NCBI RefSeq assembly: GCF_022568835.1
Contig: NZ_JAKZHV010000003.1
Coordinates: 496,001-560,000, forward strand
DNA length: 64,000 bases
Reading direction: 5' to 3'
DNA from: Arsenicicoccus piscis
GTDB lineage: Bacteria > Actinomycetota > Actinomycetes > Actinomycetales > Dermatophilaceae
The translations under genes and the position numbers were made by a program. Below the pieces are notes generated by a model. It ran no database searches. It saw only the letters and a program-made list of their open reading frames with translations, and was not told the origin of the DNA. This document shows positions 1 through 7,858 of this stretch, piece after piece (position 1 is the stretch's first letter; every line of letters begins with the position of its first letter).

Positions 1-836
1 AGCAGGGTGCCGGAGGGGTCCTCGAGGCGGACCGTCAGCCCATAGAGGTGCGGCGACCCCGGCTCCCACAGCCGCAGCTCGTCGGCGGGGACCTGCAGGT
101 GCACCGCGGGCGCGAGGTCCAGATCGGCGGCGATGGTGGCCGTGGCGACCACCGTGTCGTCCGCCCCGCCTCCGTCACCGTGTCCGGCGTCTCGGGTCAG
201 CTCGGCGACCAACCTTGTGCCAGAAGGATTCTCGGAGAGCACCGCCTCGACCGTGAACGACGACGACGCCACCGACGGGGTGATGCGCAGCCGCCGCACG
301 TGCACGGTGGGCACCGACTCCAGCCACACCGACTGCCAGATCCCGGTGGTGCGTGGATAGAAGCACCCGGACGGTGCGTAGGCCCGCGACTGCTTGCCCC
401 GCGCCTGCACCGCGGTGCGCGAGTCCTCCGCCCGCACGACGACGAGCACGTCGGCGCCGGGGATCACCTGGTCGGTCAGGTCGACGGTGAACGGCGTGAA
501 TCCGCCTCGGTGGCGCCCCATCTCGACGCCGTTGGCCCACACGGTGGCGTCGTGATCGACGGCCCCCAGGTGCAGCAGCACGCGCGTCCCGGCCCAGTCG
601 GCGGGGATGTTGACGACCCGTCGATACCAGACGGTCTCCATGAAGTCGCGGTTCCCGACGCCGCTCGCCTCGGACTCGGGGCAGAACGGCACGAGGATGC
701 TGGACGACAGGGGAGCGGTGGTCAGCCCCCGCTCGAACCCTGAACCGCCCGAGTCGATCTCGAAGTCCCACCGGCCGTTGAGGCTCCGCCAGGTGGGGCG
801 GGTCAGCTGGGGTCGTGGGTGCTCCGGCCGCGGCAC
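1..836 (-). CDS. Glycoside hydrolase family 2 protein (beta-galactosidase/glucuronidase-like), 3'-truncated by window edge
   Basis: The minus frame from 836 is open to the window edge, about 278 residues. It reads as the N-terminal sugar-binding jelly roll and start of the immunoglobulin-like domain of GH2 enzymes. Visible blocks are WRSLNGRWDFEID near the N-terminus, GAVDHDATVWANG, GGFTPFTVDLTD and PRTTGIWQSVWLE. The TIM barrel with the two catalytic glutamates lies outside the window, so substrate is unknown (beta-galactoside, glucuronide or mannoside). I chose the GTG at 836 because VPRPEHPRPQ followed by WRSLNG is where members of this family usually begin. The frame stays open upstream to about 1116 with further GTG codons, but that part is low-complexity Ala/Gly/Arg and would cross a strong hairpin at 1003-1028. 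No signal peptide is seen with this start, suggesting a cytoplasmic enzyme. Confidence 0.75.
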   Translation of the reverse strand, partial: MPRPEHPRPQLTRPTWRSLNGRWDFEIDSGGSGFERGLTTAPLSSSILVPFCPESEASGVGNRDFMETVWYRRVVNIPADWAGTRVLLHLGAVDHDATVWANGVEMGRHRGGFTPFTVDLTDQVIPGADVLVVVRAEDSRTAVQARGKQSRAYAPSGCFYPRTTGIWQSVWLESVPTVHVRRLRITPSVASSSFTVEAVLSENPSGTRLVAELTRDAGHGDGGGADDTVVATATIAADLDLAPAVHLQVPADELRLWEPGSPHLYGLTVRLEDPSGTL

Positions 837-1002
837 CGCGCCGTCCGCCTCACCGAGGCCGACCCCAGCACCAGCACCAGCACCAGGCGCGGCTCCGACG
901 ACCCGCCCGTCACCGGACGCACCCTCCGTCCACGCCCGTGCGGCGGGCCGGACGGGGGCGAGAGTGCCACGACGCCGCCAGAGCCACTGCTGGCCACGCC
1001 AG

Positions 1003-1028
1003 GCGGCTCGGACAGCCGTCCGAGCCGC
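1003..1028 (-). terminator. Hairpin terminator downstream of korB
   Basis: A perfect 11-bp inverted repeat (GCGGCTCGGAC / GTCCGAGCCGC) with a 4-nt AGCC loop lies 89 nt past the korB stop. There is no T tract, as is usual for actinobacterial hairpin terminators. It would end the korAB transcript and separate it from the GH2 gene, supporting the downstream GTG start at 836 for that gene. Confidence 0.6.
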
Positions 1029-1116
1029 TACGGCACCGACGGAACCCACAGCGCCCACAGCACCTCTCGCGCGGGCGCCGGCACCGCTGCCCACGCCGCT
1101 CGCCCTCGACGCCACG

Positions 1117-2223
1117 TCAGCCGATGGTCCAGCTGTCCTTGCCGCGCAGCAGCGCGCCCAGGGCGTCGTCGTCAGCGGGACCGCCGGCGAGGTCCTCGGC
1201 CTCGGCGATCTGGGCGCGCACGCCGTCGTCGTAGGTGGGCCGCGAGACGGACCGGAAGATGCCCATGGGCACGACGTCCTGGTCTACGGCGTCCAGGCGC
1301 GACAGCGCGAACGCCTGCGACGGGTCCTCGGTGTCGACGTGGTGCACCACGATCGACTCGGGGTCGGCCTCGGCCTCGGGCACGACTGCGACAGAACCGA
1401 GTTCGGTGCGCACGACGACCCGGTCCGACCCGACGCGGACGGGCTGGCCGTCCTCGAGGTGGGCCATCCGGGTGGCCGCCTCACCGCGGTCCTTGAGCAG
1501 CTGGAACGCGCCGTCGTTGAAGATCGGGCAGTTCTGGTAGATCTCCACCATGGCCGTGCCGCGGTGCTCGGCCGCCGCGCGCAGCACCTCCATGAGGTGC
1601 TTGCGGTTGGAGTCCATCGTGCGCGCGACGAAGGTCGCCTCAGCACCCAGCGCCAGGGAGATCGGGTTGAACGGCGCGTCCACCGACCCGGCCGGGCTGG
1701 ACTTGGTGACCTTGCCGACCTCGGAGGTGGGGGAGTACTGCCCCTTGGTCAGCCCGTAGATCCGGTTGTTGAACAACAGGATGGTCATGTTGACGTTGCG
1801 GCGCATCGCGTGGATCAGGTGGTTGCCGCCGATCGACAGCGCGTCCCCGTCACCGGTGACGACCCACACCGACAGGTCCGGGCGAGCCGTGACGAGGCCG
1901 GTCGCGATCGCCGGCGCCCGTCCGTGGATCGAGTGCATGCCGTAGGTGTCGAGGTAGTACGGGAAGCGCGACGAGCAGCCGATGCCGGAGATGAACGCGA
2001 TGTTCTCGCGGCGCAGCCCGAGGTCGGGCAGGAACGACTGGACGGCCGCCAGCACGGCGTAGTCACCGCAGCCGGGGCACCAGCGCACCTCCTGGTCGGA
2101 GGTGAAGTCCTTCTTGGTCAACGGGTCCGAGCCCTCGGGGACCGCCGGCACACCGTGCAGCCCGCCGGGCCGGCCGGCGGTGCTGGGGTCGACGACCACG
2201 GGAAGGCCGAGGTCGATGCTCAT
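1117..2223 (-). CDS. korB: 2-oxoacid:ferredoxin oxidoreductase, beta (TPP-binding) subunit
   Basis: 368 residues. With KorA it would oxidatively decarboxylate a 2-oxoacid, probably 2-oxoglutarate, to the acyl-CoA while reducing ferredoxin. The family signature WCPGCGDY near residue 45 supplies cluster cysteines. The thiamine diphosphate motif GDGDALSIGGNH lies around residues 120-135, followed by NNRIYGLTKGQ and later NCPIFND. The ATG overlaps the korA stop by four bases, so translation is coupled and 1:1 expression is likely. The protein resembles the aerobic actinobacterial KorAB type (Mycobacterium tuberculosis Rv2454c/Rv2455c). No separate 4Fe-4S ferredoxin (delta) subunit is encoded beside it. 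Substrate choice between 2-oxoglutarate and pyruvate is inferred from family resemblance only. Confidence 0.9.
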   Translation of the reverse strand: MSIDLGLPVVVDPSTAGRPGGLHGVPAVPEGSDPLTKKDFTSDQEVRWCPGCGDYAVLAAVQSFLPDLGLRRENIAFISGIGCSSRFPYYLDTYGMHSIHGRAPAIATGLVTARPDLSVWVVTGDGDALSIGGNHLIHAMRRNVNMTILLFNNRIYGLTKGQYSPTSEVGKVTKSSPAGSVDAPFNPISLALGAEATFVARTMDSNRKHLMEVLRAAAEHRGTAMVEIYQNCPIFNDGAFQLLKDRGEAATRMAHLEDGQPVRVGSDRVVVRTELGSVAVVPEAEADPESIVVHHVDTEDPSQAFALSRLDAVDQDVVPMGIFRSVSRPTYDDGVRAQIAEAEDLAGGPADDDALGALLRGKDSWTIG

Positions 2224-4202
2224 CGCGTGCTCTCCTGCTCGTTGCTCTCGGGGGACTGCTGGGTCTGCTCGGCCTGCTGGGTGGGGTTGGCCGGGATGGT
2301 GGCGGGGCCGGCGCCGTGCAGCTCGTGCACGGCGTTGCGGATGACGTCGGCGAGATCCGTTGCGGTGAAAGGAAGTCCGCGCACCTGGGTGTGGGCTCGC
2401 ACGTCCACGAGGTAGCGCGCCCGCAACAGCTGGGTCAGCTGGCCCATGTTCATCTCGGGCACGATCACCCGCTTGTAGCGGCGCAGCACGTCACCGGTGT
2501 TGTCGGGGAACGGGTTGAGGTGGCGCAGGTGGGCCTGCGCGACCTTGAGCCCCGACCGCCGGGCGAACCGCACGCCCGCCGAGATCGGCCCGTAGGTCGA
2601 CCCCCACCCGAGCACCAGCACCTCGGCGGTGCCGGTCGGGTCGTCGACCTCGAGGTCGTCGATGGTGGCGACGACGCCGTCGACCTTGGCCTGGCGCAGC
2701 CGGGTCATCAGGTCGTGGTTGTCCGGGTCGTAGGAGATGTTGCCGGTGATGTCGGCCTTCTCGATGCCCCCGATGCGGTGCTCGAGGCCGGGGGTGCCGG
2801 GCACGGCCCACGGGCGGGCCAGCGTCTCGGGGTCGCGCAGGTACGGCTGGAAGACGGGGTTGCCGTCGCCGTCCACGCCGTTCGGCCCGGTCGCCAGGTC
2901 GACGCGCAGGTCGGGGAGGGCGTCTACGTCCGGGATCGCCCACGGCTCGGAGCCGTTCGCGAGGTAGCCGTCCGACAGCAGGAACACCGGCGTGCGGTAG
3001 GTCGTCGCGATCCGCACGGCCTCCAGGGCCGCGTCGAAGCAGTCGGACGGCCAGCGCGGCGCGACGATCGGCACGGGCGCCTCACCGTTGCGGCCGTACA
3101 TCGCCTGCAGCAGGTCGGCCTGCTCGGTCTTGGTGGGCAGCCCGGTCGACGGACCGCCGCGCTGCACGTCGACGATGACGAGCGGCAGCTCGAGCGACAC
3201 GGCCAGACCGATGGTCTCGCTCTTCAGCGCGACACCCGGGCCGGAGGTGCTGGTCACCCCGAGCGCGCCACCGAAGGACGCACCGAGGGCGGCGCCGATA
3301 CCGGCGATCTCGTCCTCGGCCTGGATGGTCGTGACGCCGAACCGCTTGAGCCCCGACAGGGTGTGCAGGATGTCCGAGGCCGGGGTGATCGGGTAGGCCC
3401 CGAGCACCAGCGGCAGCCCGGAGCGCTGCGCCGCGGCGACCAGCCCGTAGGCGAGGGCGGTGTTGCCGGTGATGTTGCGGTACTCGCCCGACCGCATGTC
3501 CGCCGCCGGCACCTCGAAGGAGACGGCGAAGTCCTCGGTCGTCTCGCCGAAGGCGTGCCCGGCGTGCAGCGCGGTGAGGTTGGCCGCCAGGACGTCCGGC
3601 TTCTTGGCGAACTTCGCGGTGAGGAAGTCCTCGGTGCCCTGGAGCGGCCGGCTGTAGAGCCAGGACAGCAGCCCGAGGGTGAACATGTTCTTCGCGCGTT
3701 CCTTGTCCTTGCGGGACAGGTCGTGGTCGGCGAGCGCGTCCACGGTGATCGAGGTCAGCGGCAGCGCGTGCAGGTGGTAGGACTCCAGCGTCCCGTCCTC
3801 GAGCGGGTTGGAGGCGTAGCCCACCTTGCCCAGGTTGCGCTTCGAGAACTCGTCGCTGTCGGCGATGATCGTCGCCCCGCGCGGCAGGTCGCGCAGGTTG
3901 GCCTTGAGCGCGGCGGGGTTCATCGCGACCAGCACGTCGGGGGAGTCGCCCGGGGTGAGCACCTCGTGGTCGGCGAAGTGCAGCTGGAACGACGAGACGC
4001 CGTGCACGGTCCCCTGAGGTGCGCGGATCTCCGCCGGGAAGTTCGGCAGGGTCGACAGGTCGTTGCCCAAGATGGCGGTCTGGGAGGTGAAGCGGTCCCC
4101 GGTCAGCTGCATCCCGTCGCCGGAGTCGCCGGCGAACCGGATGACGACGCGGTCGAGGCGGTGCACGTCCTTGGTCGTGGGCACGTTCGGGAGCGTGGTC
4201 AT
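2220..4202 (-). CDS. korA: 2-oxoacid:ferredoxin oxidoreductase, fused gamma-alpha subunit
   Basis: 660 residues joining two domains. Residues 1 to about 190 are the gamma domain (VIRFAGDSGDGMQLTGD at the start), and from about 230 the alpha (pyrimidine-binding) domain begins. The latter shows YPITPASDILHTLS, QAEDEIAGIGAALGAS and TSTSGPGVALKSE, followed by the conserved GGPSTGLPTKTEQADL. The gamma-alpha fusion is the usual arrangement in actinobacterial KorA. The C-terminus ends in a Gln/Thr/Pro-rich tail that looks unstructured. The gene leads a two-gene operon with korB (4-nt overlap). Upstream, 4203-4429 is a divergent gap shared with the tRNA genes and holds an AT-rich inverted repeat at 4266-4282. 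The enzyme connects the TCA cycle with low-potential ferredoxin in the cytoplasm. Confidence 0.9.
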   Translation of the reverse strand: MTTLPNVPTTKDVHRLDRVVIRFAGDSGDGMQLTGDRFTSQTAILGNDLSTLPNFPAEIRAPQGTVHGVSSFQLHFADHEVLTPGDSPDVLVAMNPAALKANLRDLPRGATIIADSDEFSKRNLGKVGYASNPLEDGTLESYHLHALPLTSITVDALADHDLSRKDKERAKNMFTLGLLSWLYSRPLQGTEDFLTAKFAKKPDVLAANLTALHAGHAFGETTEDFAVSFEVPAADMRSGEYRNITGNTALAYGLVAAAQRSGLPLVLGAYPITPASDILHTLSGLKRFGVTTIQAEDEIAGIGAALGASFGGALGVTSTSGPGVALKSETIGLAVSLELPLVIVDVQRGGPSTGLPTKTEQADLLQAMYGRNGEAPVPIVAPRWPSDCFDAALEAVRIATTYRTPVFLLSDGYLANGSEPWAIPDVDALPDLRVDLATGPNGVDGDGNPVFQPYLRDPETLARPWAVPGTPGLEHRIGGIEKADITGNISYDPDNHDLMTRLRQAKVDGVVATIDDLEVDDPTGTAEVLVLGWGSTYGPISAGVRFARRSGLKVAQAHLRHLNPFPDNTGDVLRRYKRVIVPEMNMGQLTQLLRARYLVDVRAHTQVRGLPFTATDLADVIRNAVHELHGAGPATIPANPTQQAEQTQQSPESNEQESTR

Positions 4203-4265
4203 GGAGCGAGGGTCTTCTTTCGTCGACTGGAACCCGCCTGGTGGGAGCCCTTCCCATAGGCGCGA

Positions 4266-4282
4266 GTTATGGGCAATATAAC
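4266..4282. promoter_or_regulatory. AT-rich inverted repeat upstream of korA (operator candidate)
   Basis: GTTAT and ATAAC arms flank a 7-nt centre, in the only clearly AT-rich patch of this gap and 64-80 nt before the korA start. On the minus strand it overlaps TATATT and CATAAC hexamers that could serve as a -10 element. A regulator site is inference; no binding protein can be named. Confidence 0.3.
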
Positions 4283-4429
4283 GCGGTCTTGGGGTAGTCC
4301 GGATCCGTGTTCACCCATCGGTCCAGGGTAGGCCGTCCAGCGCCCTGACGGCGCCGCCTGATTTCCCACCCAGCCTGCCGACCGTGTATCTTCGTCAGGC
4401 ACCACAGCGCAGCTCACTGCTGGCTGTCC

Positions 4430-4502
4430 GCCCCCTTAGCTCAGTCGGCAGAGCGTTTCCATGGTAAGGAAAAGGTCGTCGGTTCGATTCCGACAGGGGG
4501 CT
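4430..4502 (+). tRNA. tRNA-Thr (anticodon GGT)
   Basis: A 73-nt cloverleaf. Acceptor stem GCCCCCT pairs with AGGGGGC, the anticodon stem is TTTCC/GGAAA with loop ATGGTAA (anticodon GGT, reading ACC/ACU), and the T arm is GTCGG/CCGAC with loop TTCGATT. The discriminator is T. The 3' CCA is not encoded and must be added after transcription. Confidence 0.96.
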
Positions 4503-4540
4503 CGCATCGCCCAGGGCCGAAGGCTCTCGGCAGATCACCT

Positions 4541-4614
4541 GGCGGGGTAGCTCAGCTGGTTAGAGCGCACGACTCATAATCGTGAGGTCGCGGGATCGAG
4601 CCCCGCTCCCGCTA
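4541..4614 (+). tRNA. tRNA-Met (elongator, anticodon CAT)
   Basis: 74 nt, 38 nt after tRNA-Thr and probably co-transcribed with it. Anticodon stem CACGA/TCGTG encloses CTCATAA (anticodon CAT). The anticodon stem lacks the three G-C pairs of initiator tRNA, so this is the elongator. Two features are odd: the T loop reads ATCGAGC with A at position 54, and the first acceptor pair is G1-U72 (GGCGGGG with TCCCGCT). CCA is not encoded. Confidence 0.93.
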
Positions 4615-4650
4615 CGACGCACGCGGTGGACCCGACGATCCGGACCGGAT

Positions 4651-4680
4651 TTCTCGGATCCCCCGCGTGTCGCGTATGCT
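4651..4680 (+). promoter_or_regulatory. Promoter of rpmG
   Basis: A -35-like TTCTCG at 4651 and -10 TATGCT at 4675-4680 are separated by 18 nt, about 120 nt upstream of the rpmG start. The same GTATGCTGG context recurs before tRNA-Trp (9678-9686) and rpoB (16135-16143), which suggests the housekeeping sigma factor. Confidence 0.5.
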
Positions 4681-4798
4681 GGTGCGTCGCTGTGTGCTCG
4701 CGATGCGCGGCACCGTGTAGAGCGAGCACCACCCACTTGCGGCGACGAGCCTCCTCGTCCCGCGTCGTCCGTTTCTTTGTCCGAGAGCAGGTTGCCCC

Positions 4799-4969
4799 GT
4801 GGCCAGCAAGTCCGCTGACGTCCGTCCCAAGATCACGATGGCGTGCACCGAGTGCAAGGAGCGCAACTACATCACCAAGAAGAACCGTCGGAACCACCCC
4901 GACCGGCTCGAGCTGGCGAAGTTCTGCCCCCGCTGCAACAAGCACACCGCGCACCGCGAGACGCGCTGA
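4799..4969 (+). CDS. rpmG: 50S ribosomal protein bL33
   Basis: 56 residues from a GTG start. It carries two zinc-binding CxxC pairs (CTEC and CPRC), so it is the Cys-containing, zinc-dependent (C+) form of bL33. The basic stretch [17 protein letters not shown] and C-terminal HTAHRETR are typical. It is a small protein near the ribosomal E site. AGAGCAGG lies upstream of the GTG. It sits between the tRNA pair and hadA, a common actinobacterial order. Confidence 0.93.
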   Translation: MASKSADVRPKITMACTECKERNYITKKNRRNHPDRLELAKFCPRCNKHTAHRETR

Positions 4970-5059
4970 CGCGCAGTCGTCCGCCCAGCGCCACCCCACG
5001 GCGTCGCCCCTGCCCCGGCAGGAGGCGGCGCCAACTCGTTTGCGGCTAGGGTTTGCTCC

Positions 5060-5518
5060 ATGGCCGTGAACCCCGAGATCGCCGGGCGTGCGTACCCGCC
5101 CGCCGGTCCCTACGTCGTCAGCCGCGCCAAGATTGCCGAGTTCGCCGAGGCCGTGGGCGCTGTCGACCCGGTCCACACCAGCGTCGAGGTCGCCCGCGAG
5201 CGCGGCTACGCCGACGTCATCGCCCCGCCGACCTTCGCGGTCGTGATCGACATGTTCGTCGGCAAGACGCTCTACGACGACCCCGAGAGCGGCATCGACT
5301 TCTCCCGCGTCGTCCACGGCGAGCAGCGGTTCACCCACCACGCACCGCTGACCGCCGGCGACGAGATCTACACGACCCTGCACGTGGACCAGGTGCGCCT
5401 GGTCGGCGGGCACGCGATGGTCACCACGCGCACCGAGCTGGCCACCGCCGACGGTGCGCCGCGGTGCACCGCCGTGTCGACGCTCGTCGTGCGCGGCGAG
5501 GACGAAGGAGAGCGATGA
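5060..5518 (+). CDS. hadA: (3R)-hydroxyacyl-ACP dehydratase subunit HadA-like (MaoC-type N-terminal domain)
   Basis: 152 residues with a FAS1-type/MaoC hotdog fold: PYVVSRAKIAEFAEAVGA near the N-terminus, then APPTFAVVID and VVHGEQRFTHHAPLTAGD. In the mycobacterial HadAB dehydratase this is the non-catalytic subunit that shapes the long acyl channel, while HadB holds the catalytic Asp/His. It would take part in fatty-acid elongation in the cytoplasm. Its stop overlaps the hadB start (ATGA), and hadB in turn overlaps murB, so the three genes form one coupled unit. Non-mycolate actinobacteria carry the same pair, so the product need not be a mycolic acid. Confidence 0.85.
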   Translation: MAVNPEIAGRAYPPAGPYVVSRAKIAEFAEAVGAVDPVHTSVEVARERGYADVIAPPTFAVVIDMFVGKTLYDDPESGIDFSRVVHGEQRFTHHAPLTAGDEIYTTLHVDQVRLVGGHAMVTTRTELATADGAPRCTAVSTLVVRGEDEGER

Positions 5519-5943
5519 GCGAGCAGACGACCGACCTTCGTGCCGTCGCCGTGGGCGACCAGCTGCCGGGGCGCACCATCCACCTGACCCGCGAGGACCT
5601 GGTCCGCTACGCCGGGGCCTCGTTGGACCGCAACCGCATCCACTGGGACGAGCCGTTCGCCAAGCAGGTCGGCCTGCCCGACGTCATCGCGCACGGGATG
5701 CTCACCATGGGCTCGGCCGTGCAGGTCGTCGTCGACTGGGTCGGTGACGCCGGCCGGGTCGTCGAGTACGCCACGAAGTTCACCGCGCCGGTCGTCGTCG
5801 ACTACGACGACGGTGCCGACGTCGAGGTCTCCGGCACGGTCAAGAAGGTCGAGGGGGATCGCGCCACCGTAGAGCTCACCGCGACCTGCCGCGGCCAGAA
5901 GGTCCTGGGCCGCGCCCTCGCGACGGTGCGCCTCGACGGATGA
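5515..5943 (+). CDS. hadB: (3R)-hydroxyacyl-ACP dehydratase subunit HadB-like (MaoC family)
   Basis: 142 residues, single hotdog domain of the R-specific hydratase 2 family. The motif NRIHWDEPFAKQVGLPD followed by VIAHGMLTMG supplies the hydratase catalytic Asp and His. The ATG at 5515 overlaps the hadA TGA. Paired with HadA it would dehydrate 3-hydroxyacyl-ACP to trans-2-enoyl-ACP. The stop overlaps the murB start by four bases, giving tight translational coupling of a fatty-acid enzyme pair with a cell-wall enzyme. Confidence 0.87.
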   Translation: MSEQTTDLRAVAVGDQLPGRTIHLTREDLVRYAGASLDRNRIHWDEPFAKQVGLPDVIAHGMLTMGSAVQVVVDWVGDAGRVVEYATKFTAPVVVDYDDGADVEVSGTVKKVEGDRATVELTATCRGQKVLGRALATVRLDG

Positions 5944-7070
5944 GCACGCCCTCCACCTCGCCGGCGACCCCGGCGGCCGAGACCGCCCGCCTCGCCGACC
6001 TCACGACCATGCACGTCGGCGGCCCCGCCACCCGCCTGGTCACCGCCACCAGCTCCGACGAGCTCGTCGCCGCGGTGCGCGCCGCCGACGACGCGGGGGA
6101 GCCGCTGCTCGTCGTCTCGGGGGGCTCCAACCTCGTCGTCAGCGACGACGGCTTCCCCGGCACGGTCGTCCTGGTGCGCTCGGAAGGCATCGCGGTCGAG
6201 TCCGCCGACTACTGCGGTGGCGCGTTCGTGCGGGTGCAGGCCGGCACCCCGTGGGACGACTTCGTCGCCGAGGCGGTGCGCTCCGGCTGGGCCGGCATCG
6301 AGGCGCTCTCCGGCATCCCGGGCGCGGTCGGGGCGACGCCGGTGCAGAACGTCGGTGCCTACGGCCAGGAGGTGTCCCAGACGATCGCGCAGGTCAGGGT
6401 CTACGACCGGGAGCAGCAGCGGATCCGCACCTTCTTCCCCGTGGACTGCCGGTTCAGCTACCGGCACTCGCTCTTCAAGGAGACCTCGCACCGGGGGACC
6501 GGGCGCTACGTCGTGCTCGAGGTGGCCTTCCAGCTCGAGATCGCCGACCTGTCGCGACCGATCGCCTACGCCGACCTCGCCGCCGGTCTCGGCGTCGAGC
6601 AGGGCGCCCGCGTCCCGCTCGCCGACGCCCGTGAGGCGGTGCTCGAGCAGCGTCGTCGCCGCGGCATGGTCCTCGACCCCGCCGACCACGACACCTGGAG
6701 CTGCGGGTCGTTCTTCACGAACCCGCTGCTTCGTCCCGCCGAGCACGACGCCCTCGTCGCCCGGGCCGCCGCGCTGCTCGGGCCGGACGGGCCGGTCCCG
6801 CCGCGCTTCCCCGGGGGCACCGACGACAGCGGCGCCGAGCTCGTCAAGACCAGCGCCGCCTGGCTGATCGACAAGGCCGGCTTCGGCAAGGGCTACGGCC
6901 TGCCCGGCCCGGCCGCCCTGTCGACCAAGCACACCCTCGCCCTCACCAACCGCGGCCACGCCACCGCCGCCGACGTCGTCGCCCTCGCTCGCGAGGTCCG
7001 CGACGGCGTCCAGCAGGCCTTCGGCGTCACGCTCGTCAACGAGCCCGTCTTCGTCGGCCACGAGCTGTAG
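5940..7070 (+). CDS. murB: UDP-N-acetylmuramate dehydrogenase (UDP-N-acetylenolpyruvoylglucosamine reductase)
   Basis: 376 residues, the length of type I MurB enzymes. It reduces UDP-GlcNAc-enolpyruvate to UDP-MurNAc with NADPH and FAD, the second committed step of peptidoglycan synthesis. FAD-binding features are MHVGGPA (near residue 22) and GGSNLVVSDDGFPG (near residue 60), with SGIPGAVGATPVQNVGAYGQ at about 125. The proton-donor serine is in SCGSFFTNP, and the C-terminal catalytic glutamate is in VNEPVFVG. It is the last gene of the hadA-hadB-murB unit and is followed directly by the compound repeat region. Confidence 0.95.
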   Translation: MSTPSTSPATPAAETARLADLTTMHVGGPATRLVTATSSDELVAAVRAADDAGEPLLVVSGGSNLVVSDDGFPGTVVLVRSEGIAVESADYCGGAFVRVQAGTPWDDFVAEAVRSGWAGIEALSGIPGAVGATPVQNVGAYGQEVSQTIAQVRVYDREQQRIRTFFPVDCRFSYRHSLFKETSHRGTGRYVVLEVAFQLEIADLSRPIAYADLAAGLGVEQGARVPLADAREAVLEQRRRRGMVLDPADHDTWSCGSFFTNPLLRPAEHDALVARAAALLGPDGPVPPRFPGGTDDSGAELVKTSAAWLIDKAGFGKGYGLPGPAALSTKHTLALTNRGHATAADVVALAREVRDGVQQAFGVTLVNEPVFVGHEL

Positions 7071-7099
7071 CCCCGGCGGCCCGTCGCGCTCCCGCCCAA

Positions 7100-7760
7100 C
7101 CCGGTCTTCGCTCTACCCGCCTGCGCTGGCCGAGCTGTCCACGGTCGAGCTGTCCTCCGCTGGGCCACCTGTTCTCCGATGGGCGGACTGTCCTGCGCTG
7201 GCCAATGTCACCCAGTGCAGAACAGTTGGGGCATCTACGAACAAGTAACCAGTAGATCGGCCGCCCCCGCCCGGCCACCCGCCTGCGCACGGGCTGGGCA
7301 TCCGCGCACGAACCCGTGATCCGCGCACGAACCCGTGACACGCCGCCCTCCCGATCCTGCGCATCTCTCGGGAACGTGCGCGTCTCACGGCAACCTGCGC
7401 ACATCCACCCCTCGCCGGCCCCAGGTAGACCCCCACCCACCTCGCCGTCCACCGGCCGACCGTCCTGGCCCATCTGTCTTGTGCTGGCCGAGCCGTTCTC
7501 CACTGGGCGACCTGGTCTGCGATGGGCGGACTGTCCTGCGCTGGCCAATGTCACCCAGTGCAGAACAGCTCGGCCATCCACGAACAAGTAACCGAGTAGA
7601 TCGGCCGGCCCCCGCCCGGCCACGCGGCTGCGCACGAGCTGGGCATCCGCGCAGGAACCCGTGATCCGCGCAGGAAACGTGAGACGCCGCCCTCCCGACC
7701 CTGCGCGTGTCACGGGAACGTGCGCGTGCCACGGCAACCTGCGCGGATGCGCACCCACCT
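7100..7760. repeat. Compound non-coding repeat: two direct copies (~345-bp period) built of 19-bp units
   Basis: This stretch between murB and ada has no credible gene. Two diverged copies, about 7121-7405 and 7479-7752, follow each other. The shared segment at GGGCGGACTGTCCTGCGCTG lies at 7181 and 7524 (343 bp apart); a 15-nt indel near the left end makes that offset 358. Each copy has two internal tracts with a 19-bp period, read on the minus strand. One tract starts its units with GCGC (GCGCACGTTCCCGTGACAC, GCGCGGATCACGGGTTCCT). The other has units like GGCCAGCGCAGGACAGTCC. Within the GCGC tract some units run in opposite sense, allowing long hairpins. ORFs through it are shadows of the repeat. 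Confidence 0.8.
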
Positions 7761-7858
7761 ACCCACGCACCCACCTGCACGGAGCGCGGCCCGGCGCAGC
7801 CGGCGATCACCGGGACCACCGCGAGCACCGCGCCGGTCACCACGACCGAGTCGAGCGC

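Noticed and set aside
607-2415. A 602-codon plus-strand frame crossing the GH2 and korB genes
   Set aside because: It crosses two well-supported minus-strand genes and the terminator hairpin, and its translation is compositionally biased with no domain.
7036-7758. 240-codon and 152-codon minus-strand frames through the repeat island
   Set aside because: The predicted peptides simply repeat RARITGSCADAQ-like strings because the DNA is repetitive, and the reading frame overlaps murB. No ribosome site or family.
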